45,634 nt of DNA from Chitinophagaceae bacterium (GCA_017853235.1 JAFMJX010000001.1:1-45634); one strand, 5' to 3'. Shown: positions 17,077 to 26,246, counted from the first letter of the stretch. Program-made: numbers and translations. The notes: generated by a model from the sequence alone, not told the origin.

Positions 17077-17769
17077 GTGTTAAAAATAATTTACCGAATT
17101 TTTTTATACTTATTTTTTTCATCCTTATTGTATGTGGTGATCTTAAAATTTGTAGATCCCCCTATTACAGCTACACAAATTACCAACGCATTTGGATTGG
17201 GTTTGCACCGCGACTATATAGATTGGAGGGAGATGTCTGATAATATTAAATTGGCCGCTCTTGCTAGTGAGGATCAGTCGTTCACAGATCATAGCGGCTT
17301 TGATTGGGACGCTATTGAAAAAAGCTTAAGGCCAAAAAAGAAAAAGAAAAAATCTAAAATTCCTTTGGGTGGTGGTGCAAGTACTATTACACAACAAACC
17401 GCAAAAAATGTTTTTTTATGGCAGGGTGGTCGATGGGATAGATACTTGCGAAAAATTCCAGAGTTTTATTTTACTTTTTTAATAGAATTGGTGTGGGGGA
17501 AGCAAAGAATTTTAGAAGTGTATTTGAATGTAATTGAAACGGGGCCGGGTTGTTTTGGGGTGGAAGCCGCGGCACAACACTTTTTTCATAAGTCAGCAAA
17601 AAATTTAACGAGGGAGCAGGCGGCTATGATTGTGGCTGGTTTTCCTAATCCAAAAAAATTTACGGCCGTTCCTATGACGGGTCGTGTTGCCTGGAGATAT
17701 CCTCAAATTTTAAGAGAGATGAATAATATTCAATCGGATGAAGATGTCATAGCGTTGCTAAGAAAATAA
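17077..17769 (+). CDS. mtgA: monofunctional peptidoglycan glycosyltransferase
   Basis: Polymerises lipid II into glycan strands at the outer face of the inner membrane. The 230 residues show an N-terminal membrane anchor (about 5-25) and the GT51 motifs: EDQSFTDHSGFD with the catalytic Glu65, GGGASTITQQTAKN (98-111), and the later segments ILEVYLNVIETGPGCFGVEAAAQHFF. There is no transpeptidase domain. A lysine-rich stretch (KKKKKKSK, about 87-94) before the second motif is unusually basic. The start is GTG at 17077. Its 3' end overlaps the convergent NR-kinase gene by 12 nt. Confidence 0.94.
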   Translation: MLKIIYRIFLYLFFSSLLYVVILKFVDPPITATQITNAFGLGLHRDYIDWREMSDNIKLAALASEDQSFTDHSGFDWDAIEKSLRPKKKKKKSKIPLGGGASTITQQTAKNVFLWQGGRWDRYLRKIPEFYFTFLIELVWGKQRILEVYLNVIETGPGCFGVEAAAQHFFHKSAKNLTREQAAMIVAGFPNPKKFTAVPMTGRVAWRYPQILREMNNIQSDEDVIALLRK

Positions 17770-18297
17770 ATGTGCCTCTATGATTTTGATGGCATTTTTT
17801 GTTCTTTCTTCTCCCATCCCAGAAACAATTCCCCATGGTGTTGTTTGGTTCATTAAAAGATCTTTATAAATCGCAAACAATTCGGCGCGGGGTTGAGGGT
17901 CGGGATACTCTCTCATTTCATCTTTGGCCCAGGGTAGGTCAATATCACACAACAAATAGAGATCGTATTTTCTTTCATTAATTTTTTCTAAAATAAAGGT
18001 GTGTGCATTTTGAAAAACATATTCACACCAAACCTTCATAACATACATATCGGTGTCAACAACGAGCGTGTTTTTTTTATTTTCGATAGATTTTTGTGTC
18101 CACTCGTCCTCCAGTGTTAATTGTCCATTCGCAATTGTTAATAAATCTTCGTAATTATATTTTAATCCGTTTTCGGTTAAAAACTGGCGCGCATATTCGG
18201 GACACTGAAAAACATTATAATGTTTGGCAAGCGCTTCGCACAGTGTTGATTTACCCGTAGACTCTGGACCCAATATGACTATTTTTTGAAGCGCCAT
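17758..18297 (-). CDS. nicotinamide riboside kinase-like ATPase (NadR kinase domain)
   Basis: Cytoplasmic P-loop kinase of 179 residues, matching the C-terminal kinase domain of NadR but without the NMN adenylyltransferase or DNA-binding parts. Visible motifs are Walker A GPESTGKST (10-18), CPEYARQFL with the conserved Glu/Arg, VVDTDMYVMKVW, and YLLCDIDLPWAKDEMREYPD. It is expected to phosphorylate nicotinamide riboside to NMN. The gene lies 10 nt downstream of pnuC, the riboside transporter, which supports this strongly: uptake by PnuC is driven by phosphorylation inside. Its 3' end overlaps mtgA by 12 nt on the opposite strand. Confidence 0.85.
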   Translation of the reverse strand: MALQKIVILGPESTGKSTLCEALAKHYNVFQCPEYARQFLTENGLKYNYEDLLTIANGQLTLEDEWTQKSIENKKNTLVVDTDMYVMKVWCEYVFQNAHTFILEKINERKYDLYLLCDIDLPWAKDEMREYPDPQPRAELFAIYKDLLMNQTTPWGIVSGMGEERTKNAIKIIEAHLFS

Positions 18298-18307
18298 TTT
18301 TACTGTT

Positions 18308-18937
18308 TTAATATTGAATGCTTTTTTTAGACTTCTCGTTCCATGATTTTAATCCTGCAATTGCCAACACGAGTAACACTAAAAACTGAACGCTTGTAAA
18401 AGCATAGCCTTTGATAAAATATAATGGTATGGACGCGATGTTGGTGAGTATCCACCATATCCAACTTTCCACTTTCTTTTTAGCCATCAGCCACATTCCA
18501 GTGTATGCGGTTGCACTTGCAAAAGCATCTGCCCACGGTATTGCTTCGGGTGCAAAATTTGTTTTTAAATATGTCAAGGACAAAAAGATAGCAGCATAAA
18601 AAATAGAAAAAAACAAAAGTTGATACACCCAATCTTTCCTGCTGCTTTTTGTAATGTGTAAATTAATTGTTTTTTGTTGCGGATCTACTCTTGTCCACAA
18701 ATACCATCCATAAACACTCATGATGGAATAATATAAGTTTACGCTTGCTTCGCCCAACAAATTTCCTTTCACACTTATATATATGTATATTAATGTGTTT
18801 ATGAGCCCTATGGGATAAACCAAAACATTTTCTTTGCGACTATACCAAACGGAAGCAATTCCTGCGATCACGGCTACCGCTTCTAGGGGAGTCGTTAATA
18901 ATAAACCCTGGTATATTTCTGTTAACAGGCCGCTCAT
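18308..18937 (-). CDS. pnuC: nicotinamide riboside transporter PnuC
   Basis: Inner-membrane facilitator for nicotinamide riboside (209 residues, about seven helices). Signatures include the N-terminal LEAVAVIAGIASVWYSRKENVLVYPIGLINTLIYIYI, the YYSIMSVYGWYLW segment with the PnuC-typical W/Y-rich helix, and WIWWILTNIASIPLYFIKG near the C-terminus. The nearby riboside kinase traps the substrate as NMN, giving a short NAD salvage unit. An exact -7 box (TATTTTTG, 18959-18966) lies 21 nt upstream. A thiamine transporter (PnuT) is the main alternative, but a riboside-kinase neighbour favours PnuC. Confidence 0.92.
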   Translation of the reverse strand: MSGLLTEIYQGLLLTTPLEAVAVIAGIASVWYSRKENVLVYPIGLINTLIYIYISVKGNLLGEASVNLYYSIMSVYGWYLWTRVDPQQKTINLHITKSSRKDWVYQLLFFSIFYAAIFLSLTYLKTNFAPEAIPWADAFASATAYTGMWLMAKKKVESWIWWILTNIASIPLYFIKGYAFTSVQFLVLLVLAIAGLKSWNEKSKKSIQY

Positions 18938-18958
18938 TTAAATTATGGTGCTAGGGTT

Positions 18959-18966
18959 CAAAAATA
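18959..18966 (-). promoter_or_regulatory. -7 promoter box (TATTTTTG) of the pnuC-kinase unit
   Basis: Exact TAnnTTTG on the minus strand, 21 nt before the pnuC ATG, in the short gap after uvrB. Confidence 0.5.
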
Positions 18967-18981
18967 TATTATTTCAATGAG

Positions 18982-21018
18982 TTACGCTTTTTTCATTTTT
19001 TCAAGCTGTGTTTCTAAACGAAACATTTCATCGCGAAGTTTTGCTGCTTCCATAAAATCAAGCGCTTTGGCAAACTTTTCCATTTGCTTTTTAGTTTGGG
19101 TGATTGCTTTTTCTATTTGTGGAATGGTGGCATAATCAAACTCTTGTTCGCTCATCAAATTGGGGTCGTCGCTGGTGCGAACATTGATATTGTTTAAGGT
19201 ATATCCTTTAATATCTAATACAGAGGTTTGTTGCATTACCTGCTCTATACTTTTAATAATTGTAGTGGGGGTAATATTATGTTCTGTGTTGTATTTAATT
19301 TGTTTGGCGCGGCGTCTATTTGTTTCGTCCATGGTGCGGCGCATACTTTGTGTGATTTTATCCGCATAAAATATAACGCGGCCATTTACGTTTCGGGCAG
19401 CACGACCTGCTGTTTGGGTTAAAGATTTTTCGTTTCTTAAAAAACCTTCTTTGTCTGCATCCAAAACAGCTACCAAAGAAACCTCTGGAAGATCTAAACC
19501 CTCTCTCAACAAGTTAACCCCCACCAACACATCAATGATTCCCAGTCTCAATTCTCTTAAAATTTCCACCCGCTCTAAGGCATCTATATCACTATGAATA
19601 TATTTTGATTTGATTTGGATGCGGGTTAAATAGCGATCCATTTCTTCGGCCATTTTTTTTGTTAACGTGGTTACCAACACCCTATCCCCTTTTTCTACCT
19701 GTGTAGCTATTTCATCCAACAAATCATCAATTTGATTTTTTGTAGGGCGCACTTCAATGGGCGGATCCAACAAGCCTGTTGGCCTTACTACTTGTTCTAC
19801 TATCAATCCTGCGGTTTTTTCTAATTCATATTCTCCGGGGGTTGCGCTTACAAATATGGACTGGCCTACCATACTTTCAAATTCATTAAAATTAAGTGGT
19901 CGATTGTCTATTGCACTTGGTAATCTAAAACCATATTCCACCAAATTCATTTTTCTGCTTCTGTCACCACCATACATTCCTGAAATTTGCGGAATAGTAA
20001 CATGGCTTTCATCAATCACGCATAAAAAATCTTTTGGAAAATAATCCAACAAACAAAACGGTCGAGTGCCTGGTTTTCTTCTATCAAAAAATCTTGAGTA
20101 GTTTTCAATTCCCGAACAATATCCTAATTCTCGTATCATTTCAATATCGTATTCAACGCGCTCTTTGATTCTTTGGGCTTCAATATGTTTTCCTACATTT
20201 TTAAAATATTCAACTTGCGCGCGCATTTCATCTTGTATCTCATAAATAATTTGCTGCACCATTTCCTTTGGAGCTAAATATAGATTTGCTGGAAAAATGG
20301 CGGCATTTTCCATCATTTCAATTCGCTTTCCCGATTCTACTTCAATGCTTTCAATAGATTCAATCTCGTCTCCAAAAAATGTAATGCGATATCCATAGTC
20401 TACATAAGGCAATCTAATATCAACGGTATCACCCTTCACCCTAAATCCGCCGCGATCAAATTCGGTCACGGTTCGATGATATAAACTATTTACTAGTGCG
20501 TGTAAAAAGGCTTGTCGCGAAATCACCATTCCTTGGTGAATGCGAATGATTCCGTTTTCATATTCGGTGGGGTTTCCCATACCATAAATACAGCTTACGC
20601 TTGCAACGATGATAATATCTCTTCTTCCGCTTAATAATTGTGCGGTTGCTTGCAAGCGCAGTTTATCCAACTCTTCGTTAATGCTTAAATCTTTTTCGAT
20701 ATATACTCCCGATGTTGGTAGGTATGCTTCGGGTTGGTAATAGTCGTAGTAGGAAACGAAATAACCCACCGCGTTATTGGGAAAAAACTGTTTAAACTCT
20801 CCGTAAAGTTGAGCAACCAGTGTTTTATTGTGCGTTAAAACTAGCGTGGGTCTTTGCACATTTTGAATCATGTTTGCTATGGTAAATGTTTTACCACTAC
20901 CCGTCACCCCCAACAAGGTTTGATATTTATCGCCCGCCCTAACCGCGTCGGTGAGTTGCGCAATAGCTTCTGGCTGATCACCCGACGGGGTGTAATTAGA
21001 TTGAAGATGAAAGGGCAT
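18982..21018 (-). CDS. uvrB: excinuclease ABC subunit B
   Basis: Damage-verifying helicase-like subunit of nucleotide excision repair. The 678 residues hold Walker A GVTGSGKT (37-44), the beta-hairpin region with SVSCIYGMGNPTEY, the CVIDESHVTIPQISGMYGGDRSRK segment, the helicase motif QTAGRAARN and a C-terminal UVR domain (AKALDFMEAAKLRDEM) that contacts UvrC. I take ATG at 21018 as the start, because the longer frame begins with a TTG that is itself part of a TAnnTTTG box. The M28 peptidase gene ends 15 nt upstream; uvrB may be read through from it or from its own promoter. Confidence 0.96.
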   Translation of the reverse strand: MPFHLQSNYTPSGDQPEAIAQLTDAVRAGDKYQTLLGVTGSGKTFTIANMIQNVQRPTLVLTHNKTLVAQLYGEFKQFFPNNAVGYFVSYYDYYQPEAYLPTSGVYIEKDLSINEELDKLRLQATAQLLSGRRDIIIVASVSCIYGMGNPTEYENGIIRIHQGMVISRQAFLHALVNSLYHRTVTEFDRGGFRVKGDTVDIRLPYVDYGYRITFFGDEIESIESIEVESGKRIEMMENAAIFPANLYLAPKEMVQQIIYEIQDEMRAQVEYFKNVGKHIEAQRIKERVEYDIEMIRELGYCSGIENYSRFFDRRKPGTRPFCLLDYFPKDFLCVIDESHVTIPQISGMYGGDRSRKMNLVEYGFRLPSAIDNRPLNFNEFESMVGQSIFVSATPGEYELEKTAGLIVEQVVRPTGLLDPPIEVRPTKNQIDDLLDEIATQVEKGDRVLVTTLTKKMAEEMDRYLTRIQIKSKYIHSDIDALERVEILRELRLGIIDVLVGVNLLREGLDLPEVSLVAVLDADKEGFLRNEKSLTQTAGRAARNVNGRVIFYADKITQSMRRTMDETNRRRAKQIKYNTEHNITPTTIIKSIEQVMQQTSVLDIKGYTLNNINVRTSDDPNLMSEQEFDYATIPQIEKAITQTKKQMEKFAKALDFMEAAKLRDEMFRLETQLEKMKKA

Positions 21019-21021
21019 ATG

Positions 21022-21029
21022 CAAATTTA
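21022..21029 (-). promoter_or_regulatory. -7 promoter box (TAAATTTG) right before uvrB
   Basis: Exact TAnnTTTG on the minus strand with only CAT between it and the uvrB ATG, inside the 15-nt gap after the peptidase stop codon. It suggests a leaderless uvrB transcript. Confidence 0.45.
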
Positions 21030-21033
21030 CATG

Positions 21034-23235
21034 CTATAAACTATCTAAATAAGAAGAAAGTTTATTTAATGCATTTGCAACTTCTTTAATTTGTTCGGTG
21101 GTTTCGGTCCAATTTTTTTGTTCTATTGCCTCTCTCACTCCCGGAACCGTTTTTACACCATATCCTGTATAAAAACCTGGCGCATATAAACTGTGTTTAA
21201 ACCAAGGGCGTCTAGGAAGTCCGTTAGGCGTTAGTAGTGTTTGTTCGGCGGTAAATATTTTTGCATTAATGTTTGCAATTTGTTTTGCATCTGCTGTTGC
21301 TTTTATTTTTTCTACTCTATAAGACGCCTTCTCTAAATTATTTAACGCATTTAATATAGATGAAAAATCAATAAAAGGCACTTCTGATAAAGTTTTGGGC
21401 GTTGTTAATTTTTCTGTTGGGTCTGCTGCTAATACATACGCCTTATTATTTATAAGCTCATTTTCAATGGTTGCTTTTTCTCTTAAATTATCTACCGCGC
21501 TCATTAATTCTGTAATATATCCTTTCACTGTTTTTTGTAAAGAAGTAAAATCAAAGGGTAGGGCGTCCGCCTCTGCCAATCGAAGTGCCGCGCGTCCTGC
21601 TGTTTGTGCCAGCGCTACACCATATTTAAATTCAGTGTCCTTAAACCGTGAATAATGATCATACGAATCATAGATGGAGTGGTATTCTCCTCCTGGATCT
21701 TCTCCTCCATATCCTATGTTTAAGGAAGGAACGCCAAGATGTTGAATAAAAGAAGAGTAATCAGAACCTGAACCCATTGCACCTAAAGGATAATTTGTTG
21801 ATTCAAAAATTTCCTTTTTTGATTTTAAGCTTGTTGCATTTGTTGCGCGGTTAGCTTTGTGTCTTTCAAAAACAGTTGCTCCTGTTTGTGGATCAATTAC
21901 CGATTTGCTAATTTCTGTTATAAATGGTGATAATGCATGTGAACCTTCTACTCCTAAAAATCCGCGCCCATTTCCGTCTGAATTAATATATGCCACCGCT
22001 TTTGTTTGTAACTCTTTGGCGTGATCTTCCACCCATTCGGTAGACCCCATTAATCCTGGTTCTTCGGCATCCCAAGCACAATACACCAACGTTCTTTTGG
22101 GTCTCCAGCCTTGTTTTAATAAACCACCAATTGCAATTGCTTCGTCTAATTCGGCAGCCATTCCGCTAATTGGGTCGTTGGCGCCGTTTACCCAAGCGTC
22201 GTGGTGATTTCCTCTTATTACCCACTGATCGGGGAACTCGGTGCCTTTAATTGTAGCAATAACATCAAGACCTGGTCTTTGTTTCCACTCAAAAGCTAAT
22301 TTTAAGTGAACGCTTGATTTACTGGGTCCTATGTGATAAACGAAAGGAAGTCCACCTCTCCACTCTGGAGGGGCAACGGGTCCTGCCATGTCTTTTAAAA
22401 GGGGGGTTGCGTCATGATAACTAATTGGAAGAACGGGGATTTTTAAAAGGTTTTGTGCATCGTTGTGGTCCACTCTTGGTGCGTTTGCAGTAGATGCAAT
22501 ATTTGGGGTGGTGGGGTCGCCTGGATAAATTACCATATCCATAATAGATCCTCTTTGAACAGTGTGTTCTGTTTTAAATGCGCCTACAGGATACGCTTCT
22601 CCTGCACCATATCCATCATCCGCTGGATCAGAATAAATCAAACAACCAATAGCGCCATGTTCTTGTGCAACTTTTGGTTTGATCCCCCTCCAGCTTCTAC
22701 CATATTTTGCTATCACTATTTTTCCTTTAACATCAATACCATATTTAGCAAGTGTTTCATAATCTTCTGGTAAACCATAATTCACAAAAACAAGGCTTGC
22801 GTTTACATCACCGTCTGCGCTCCAACAATTATAGGTTGGAAGTTGGTCTGCTTGTCCAGAAGTGGCGTCTTCCTTTAACGCAGGCTCCTTTAATAATGCT
22901 TTAAAATTAGTAGCGCCGCTCATTTCTAATACGCGCGTAATGGGTGTTGGAAACATTAATTGATAGGTTTCGATTTTTGTATCCCAGCCACTTTCTTTAA
23001 ATACTTTTACAATTTCATCTGCAACAAATTTTCCTCCAGCAGAACCTAGGTGGTGTGGTACAGAAGAAAGTAGTTTAATGTTTTGTCCAATTCTCTTTGC
23101 GCTTAGTTGTGCATCAAAGTCTTTTTCTATTTTGGTTTGGGCGTCGCTGTTTTTAAAACCAAGTATGTTTTTTTGTGCAAAAAGCGCGGAAGTTAAAATA
23201 TTAAAAAATAAAAAAGTAAGTGTTGTTTTTTTCAT
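21034..23235 (-). CDS. secreted M28 family peptidase (glutamate carboxypeptidase II-like)
   Basis: Exported zinc exopeptidase of 733 residues. A signal peptide (MKKTTLTFLFFNILTSALFAQ) is followed by a protease-associated insert (about 140-260) and a complete two-zinc M28 core: His344 (GNHHDAW), Asp354 (GANDPISG), the general-base Glu391 and zinc ligand Glu392 (CAWDAEEPGLMGS), Asp420 (INSDGNG) and His518 (GGEYHSIYDS). A dimerisation-like helical domain follows (about 560-733). The layout and length match glutamate carboxypeptidase II/PSMA rather than the short aminopeptidases, so it probably trims peptides in the periplasm or outside the cell. Exact substrate is unknown. Confidence 0.92.
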   Translation of the reverse strand: MKKTTLTFLFFNILTSALFAQKNILGFKNSDAQTKIEKDFDAQLSAKRIGQNIKLLSSVPHHLGSAGGKFVADEIVKVFKESGWDTKIETYQLMFPTPITRVLEMSGATNFKALLKEPALKEDATSGQADQLPTYNCWSADGDVNASLVFVNYGLPEDYETLAKYGIDVKGKIVIAKYGRSWRGIKPKVAQEHGAIGCLIYSDPADDGYGAGEAYPVGAFKTEHTVQRGSIMDMVIYPGDPTTPNIASTANAPRVDHNDAQNLLKIPVLPISYHDATPLLKDMAGPVAPPEWRGGLPFVYHIGPSKSSVHLKLAFEWKQRPGLDVIATIKGTEFPDQWVIRGNHHDAWVNGANDPISGMAAELDEAIAIGGLLKQGWRPKRTLVYCAWDAEEPGLMGSTEWVEDHAKELQTKAVAYINSDGNGRGFLGVEGSHALSPFITEISKSVIDPQTGATVFERHKANRATNATSLKSKKEIFESTNYPLGAMGSGSDYSSFIQHLGVPSLNIGYGGEDPGGEYHSIYDSYDHYSRFKDTEFKYGVALAQTAGRAALRLAEADALPFDFTSLQKTVKGYITELMSAVDNLREKATIENELINNKAYVLAADPTEKLTTPKTLSEVPFIDFSSILNALNNLEKASYRVEKIKATADAKQIANINAKIFTAEQTLLTPNGLPRRPWFKHSLYAPGFYTGYGVKTVPGVREAIEQKNWTETTEQIKEVANALNKLSSYLDSL

Positions 23236-23282
23236 ATGAATGAATTGTAATTTCTTAATGTGATAAATAAAATATTTTTTGT

Positions 23283-23750
23283 TTATGGTTTTTCTATGTT
23301 TCTATTTAAATAATGGGTGTAGTTGGGTAGTTCGTATTCATACACCTCTTGCATAAAACGAGAGGTCATTAAAAAATCGGCGGTGGTGCGATCACAGGCC
23401 ATTGGAAGATTCCAAGCAACCGCAAGTCTTAACAACGCTTTTACATCGCTATCATGTGGTTGTGCCTCCATGGGATCAAAAAAGAAAAAGATGACATCAA
23501 TATCTCCCGTTGCAATCATTGCTCCAATTTGTTGGTCGCCGCCCAGCGGACCGCTTAAAAGTTTTTTTACTGGTGTATCTAGGGCTTCTTCTATTAATTT
23601 TCCTGTGGTTCCTGTGGCTACCAATGAGTGTTTTGCAAGTGCTGATTTATTATAGATGGCCCATTCTATGAGGTCCCTTTTTTTATTATCGTGTGCAATT
23701 AGGGCAATTCTTTTTCTTTTTTCAAGCTTGCGAATATTATTATTTGCCAT
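23283..23750 (-). CDS. mgsA: methylglyoxal synthase
   Basis: Converts dihydroxyacetone phosphate to methylglyoxal and phosphate, a bypass of lower glycolysis when phosphate is short. The 155 residues carry the catalytic Asp72 in SGPLGGDQQIG and His99 in the DPMEAQPHDSDVKALLRL motif; the phosphate-binding TGTTGKLIEEA is present. Start chosen is ATG at 23750 (MANNNIRKLEKRKRIALIAHD); the longer frame starts with a TTG overlapping the acyltransferase gene. It lies 22 nt downstream of that gene and is probably co-transcribed. Confidence 0.94.
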   Translation of the reverse strand: MANNNIRKLEKRKRIALIAHDNKKRDLIEWAIYNKSALAKHSLVATGTTGKLIEEALDTPVKKLLSGPLGGDQQIGAMIATGDIDVIFFFFDPMEAQPHDSDVKALLRLAVAWNLPMACDRTTADFLMTSRFMQEVYEYELPNYTHYLNRNIEKP

Positions 23751-23772
23751 ATTGTTGATTTTATAAATTTTG

Positions 23773-24708
23773 CTATTGGATTGCAAATCGACTTACTAAA
23801 GGAAGTCCTACTAAGATAACTAAAATTATTGGTAGGGATAGGGAAAATAGAGACAACAAAAACCCTATTAAAAACAAAAAAATAGGATAGGTAAGTAATA
23901 AAATAGCAAACAAGACAGAATCATAAAAAACCGTTCCTTTTGTTTTTTTAAAAACAAAGTTTTTAATGGGTATATAATAGGGTGTTTGTATGGCGCGTGT
24001 GATGCGACCTAATAAAAAAAGAAACCTATTTGTTTTTTTTGTTTGTTCTCTGGTGGGTTCTATGATGTTATTGTTTAAAACTTTAAAAACTTCCTCATTA
24101 AAAATAACCCTGTCTTTTCCAGATGTTATAATTGTATCAAAAACAAATGGGTTAATTTTAATATTCACTCTTTTTCCCATTCCAAAAAAATTATTATAGG
24201 CTATCCCCGCAATATGAATGGTTGGCTGCACTCTTAGTTCTTGGGCAGCTTGTAAAATTCGAGCGGTTCCTTTTTTAAACGGTTGAAGTTGGTTGGTGTT
24301 TAAACAAATGCCTTCTATAAATATTAATACAGCTTCCCCTTGAGATAATAAATTTTTTGAGGCTATGAAAGCGTATTCATTAAGGTGAAGAAATTCTTTC
24401 CCCTCTCTTAATCGGTATACAGGTATCATATTTAATAAGCCTAATAAAAAACGATGATGTTTTTTTGTAAAAGCGTCACCTCTTGCTAAAAAATGTACCC
24501 GTCTTTTATAATATGAACCAATAATAATAGCGTCTAAAAAAGAATTAGGATGATTAGCAATAATTAAAAGGGGGCCTTTTTGTCCAAGGTGCTGTTTGTT
24601 TTGTATTTGAATTTTTTTACAAAAAATAAACAGCCCACAACGAATTAATATTTTTAATAGATTTATCAGTGTTGTATAATTTATATAAATATAAAAAAAC
24701 CGCACCAT
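23773..24708 (-). CDS. lysophospholipid acyltransferase family protein (PlsC-like)
   Basis: Membrane acyltransferase of 311 residues. The family HX4D motif is present as ANHPNSFLDA (His53, Asp59), followed by the PVYR segment (block II-like) and FIEGICLN (Glu132-Gly133) in the place of the usual FPEGTR. The C-terminal 60 residues are strongly hydrophobic and unusual for a simple PlsC. It probably acylates a glycerophospholipid or ornithine-type lipid at the inner membrane. The annotated ATG (24708) lies inside the hairpin that ends recA, and its first codons come from that terminator's T-run, so the true start may be further in (for example a CTG near residue 14). Confidence 0.8.
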   Translation of the reverse strand: MVRFFYIYINYTTLINLLKILIRCGLFIFCKKIQIQNKQHLGQKGPLLIIANHPNSFLDAIIIGSYYKRRVHFLARGDAFTKKHHRFLLGLLNMIPVYRLREGKEFLHLNEYAFIASKNLLSQGEAVLIFIEGICLNTNQLQPFKKGTARILQAAQELRVQPTIHIAGIAYNNFFGMGKRVNIKINPFVFDTIITSGKDRVIFNEEVFKVLNNNIIEPTREQTKKTNRFLFLLGRITRAIQTPYYIPIKNFVFKKTKGTVFYDSVLFAILLLTYPIFLFLIGFLLSLFSLSLPIILVILVGLPLVSRFAIQ

Positions 24709-24721
24709 AAATGATGCGGTT
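24698..24721 (-). terminator. recA terminator, overlapping the acyltransferase start codon
   Basis: Stem of AACCGCA / TGCGGTT with a 10-nt loop, followed on the minus strand by seven T. It lies about 55 nt past the recA stop. The ATG proposed for the acyltransferase (24706-24708) falls in the loop. Confidence 0.8.
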
Positions 24722-24776
24722 GTACCTACTAACTAACTAAAAACAAAAATCTTTATATAAAAAATACTGTGTCTTT

Positions 24777-25793
24777 CTATTTTGCTGCCTCTACTGCGTT
24801 TGCGGCAATTTTCGCTCTAATTTTTGCTTCTATTTCATTCGCCATTTCTGGATTGTCGTGTAAAATTGTTTTTACAGAATCGCGGCCCTGTCCTAGTTTA
24901 TTAGAATCATAACTAAACCAACTTCCTGATTTTTGAATGATCTCTAATTCTACTCCCATATCAATAATTTCTCCAATTTTACTTATTCCTTCTCCAAAAA
25001 TTATTTCAAATTCTGCAGCTCTAAAAGGTGGTGCTACTTTATTTTTAACCACTTTTACTTTCACCCTATTTCCTACAGCTTCATCCCCATCCTTAATTTG
25101 TGCCATTCTTCTAATATCTAAACGAACAGAGGCATAAAATTTTAAAGCGTTTCCTCCGGTGGTTGTTTCTGGATTTCCAAACATCACTCCAATTTTTTCA
25201 CGTAACTGATTAATAAAAATACAAATGGTGTTTGTTTTATTAATTGTAGCGGTTAATTTTCTTAATGCTTGACTCATTAAACGCGCATGTAATCCCATTT
25301 TACTATCTCCCATTTCACCTTCTAATTCACTCTTTGGAACTAAAGCTGCAACAGAATCAATTACTAATACATCAATTGCTCCAGATAATATTAAACGATC
25401 TGCAATTTCTAATGCTTGTTCACCATAATCTGGTTGAGATACTAATAAATTATCTACATCTACTCCTAGTTTTTTTGCATAAGCACTATCAAAAGCGTGT
25501 TCCGCATCAATAATTGCACACATTCCACCTTTTTTTTGAGCTTCTGCAATAACATGAATAGCTACTGTAGTTTTACCAGAAGATTCTGGCCCGTATATTT
25601 CTACAATTCTTCCTTTTGGTAAACCACCAATACCTAACGCAGTGTCTAAGCCAATAGATCCTGTTGAAATTACCTCTTGTGGTTCCTGGCTGCGTTCATT
25701 CATCATCATAACGCTTCCTTTACCATAATCCTTATCAATTTTATCGATGGTTAATTTTAAGGCTTTTAATTTTTCTACGTTTGGGTTACTCAT
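24777..25793 (-). CDS. recA: recombinase RecA
   Basis: Forms filaments on single-stranded DNA for homologous recombination and repair. The 338 residues match family length. Motifs seen: Walker A GPESSGKT (68-75), the IDAEHAFD segment, Walker B-like LVIDSVAALVPKSELEGEMGD, the loop-2 region NQLREKIGVMFGNPETTTGGNALKFY and the short acidic-poor C-terminus. No LexA-type box is recognisable upstream and no lexA is seen in the window, so regulation is unclear. The 5' side faces an 838-bp gene-free stretch with DnaA-box-like sites; the 3' side has a hairpin terminator. Confidence 0.97.
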   Translation of the reverse strand: MSNPNVEKLKALKLTIDKIDKDYGKGSVMMMNERSQEPQEVISTGSIGLDTALGIGGLPKGRIVEIYGPESSGKTTVAIHVIAEAQKKGGMCAIIDAEHAFDSAYAKKLGVDVDNLLVSQPDYGEQALEIADRLILSGAIDVLVIDSVAALVPKSELEGEMGDSKMGLHARLMSQALRKLTATINKTNTICIFINQLREKIGVMFGNPETTTGGNALKFYASVRLDIRRMAQIKDGDEAVGNRVKVKVVKNKVAPPFRAAEFEIIFGEGISKIGEIIDMGVELEIIQKSGSWFSYDSNKLGQGRDSVKTILHDNPEMANEIEAKIRAKIAANAVEAAK

Positions 25794-25861
25794 TGCTAGT
25801 CGTTTTATGTTTTCTTTAAATATTTATGTGAAGGTAGGGATAAATTGTTAATAAACTAAAA

Positions 25862-25876
25862 AATTTAGTATTTTTT
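25862..25876 (+). repeat. direct repeat AATTTAGTATTTTTT, copy 1
   Basis: Identical 15-mer recurs at 25962-25976, exactly 100 bp away, in the candidate origin region. Confidence 0.6.
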
Positions 25877-25961
25877 TACTAATTAGATTAGTTTTTATCT
25901 TGTTTAGGGTATTTTTAATTTTTAATTTATTGATTTTCAATTATTTATTTATTTAGCAAAC

Positions 25962-25976
25962 AATTTAGTATTTTTT
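25962..25976 (+). repeat. direct repeat AATTTAGTATTTTTT, copy 2
   Basis: Second copy of the 15-mer found at 25862-25876. Confidence 0.6.
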
Positions 25977-26237
25977 AAGATACCATAGTAAAGTATTTAT
26001 TTTATTAAAAATAGGGGTGATTATTGATCATTTTTTAGCTTTAAATTTAGAGTTTGATCCTGTAAAAGGATTTAATATGGTTGTTTTTTGTTTGATGGAT
26101 TAAAAGTAATGGATTAGGAAGGGATTTTAAAATTGGCTTCAAAATAGCAATGTGTATTATTTAGGTAGTATTAATTAATAATACATTTATATAAATAAAC
26201 TAATACTATTACGGCTGTTAATATCTTAATATCTTAG

Positions 26238-26246
26238 TTATACACA
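26238..26246 (+). promoter_or_regulatory. consensus DnaA box TTATACACA
   Basis: Exact match to TTWTNCACA; the best of about seven DnaA-box-like 9-mers between 26151 and 26532, four of them between 26468 and 26532. Confidence 0.5.

Noticed and set aside
25265..25513. 82-codon plus-strand open frame inside recA
   Set aside because: Antisense shadow of recA, Leu/His-rich translation with no motif and no promoter.
26049..26062. AGAGTTTGATCCTG, identical to 14 bases near the 5' end of bacterial 16S rRNA
   Set aside because: The match stops at once (the next bases TAAAAGG do not continue the rRNA) and no other rRNA segment follows; most likely chance, though a relic cannot be excluded.
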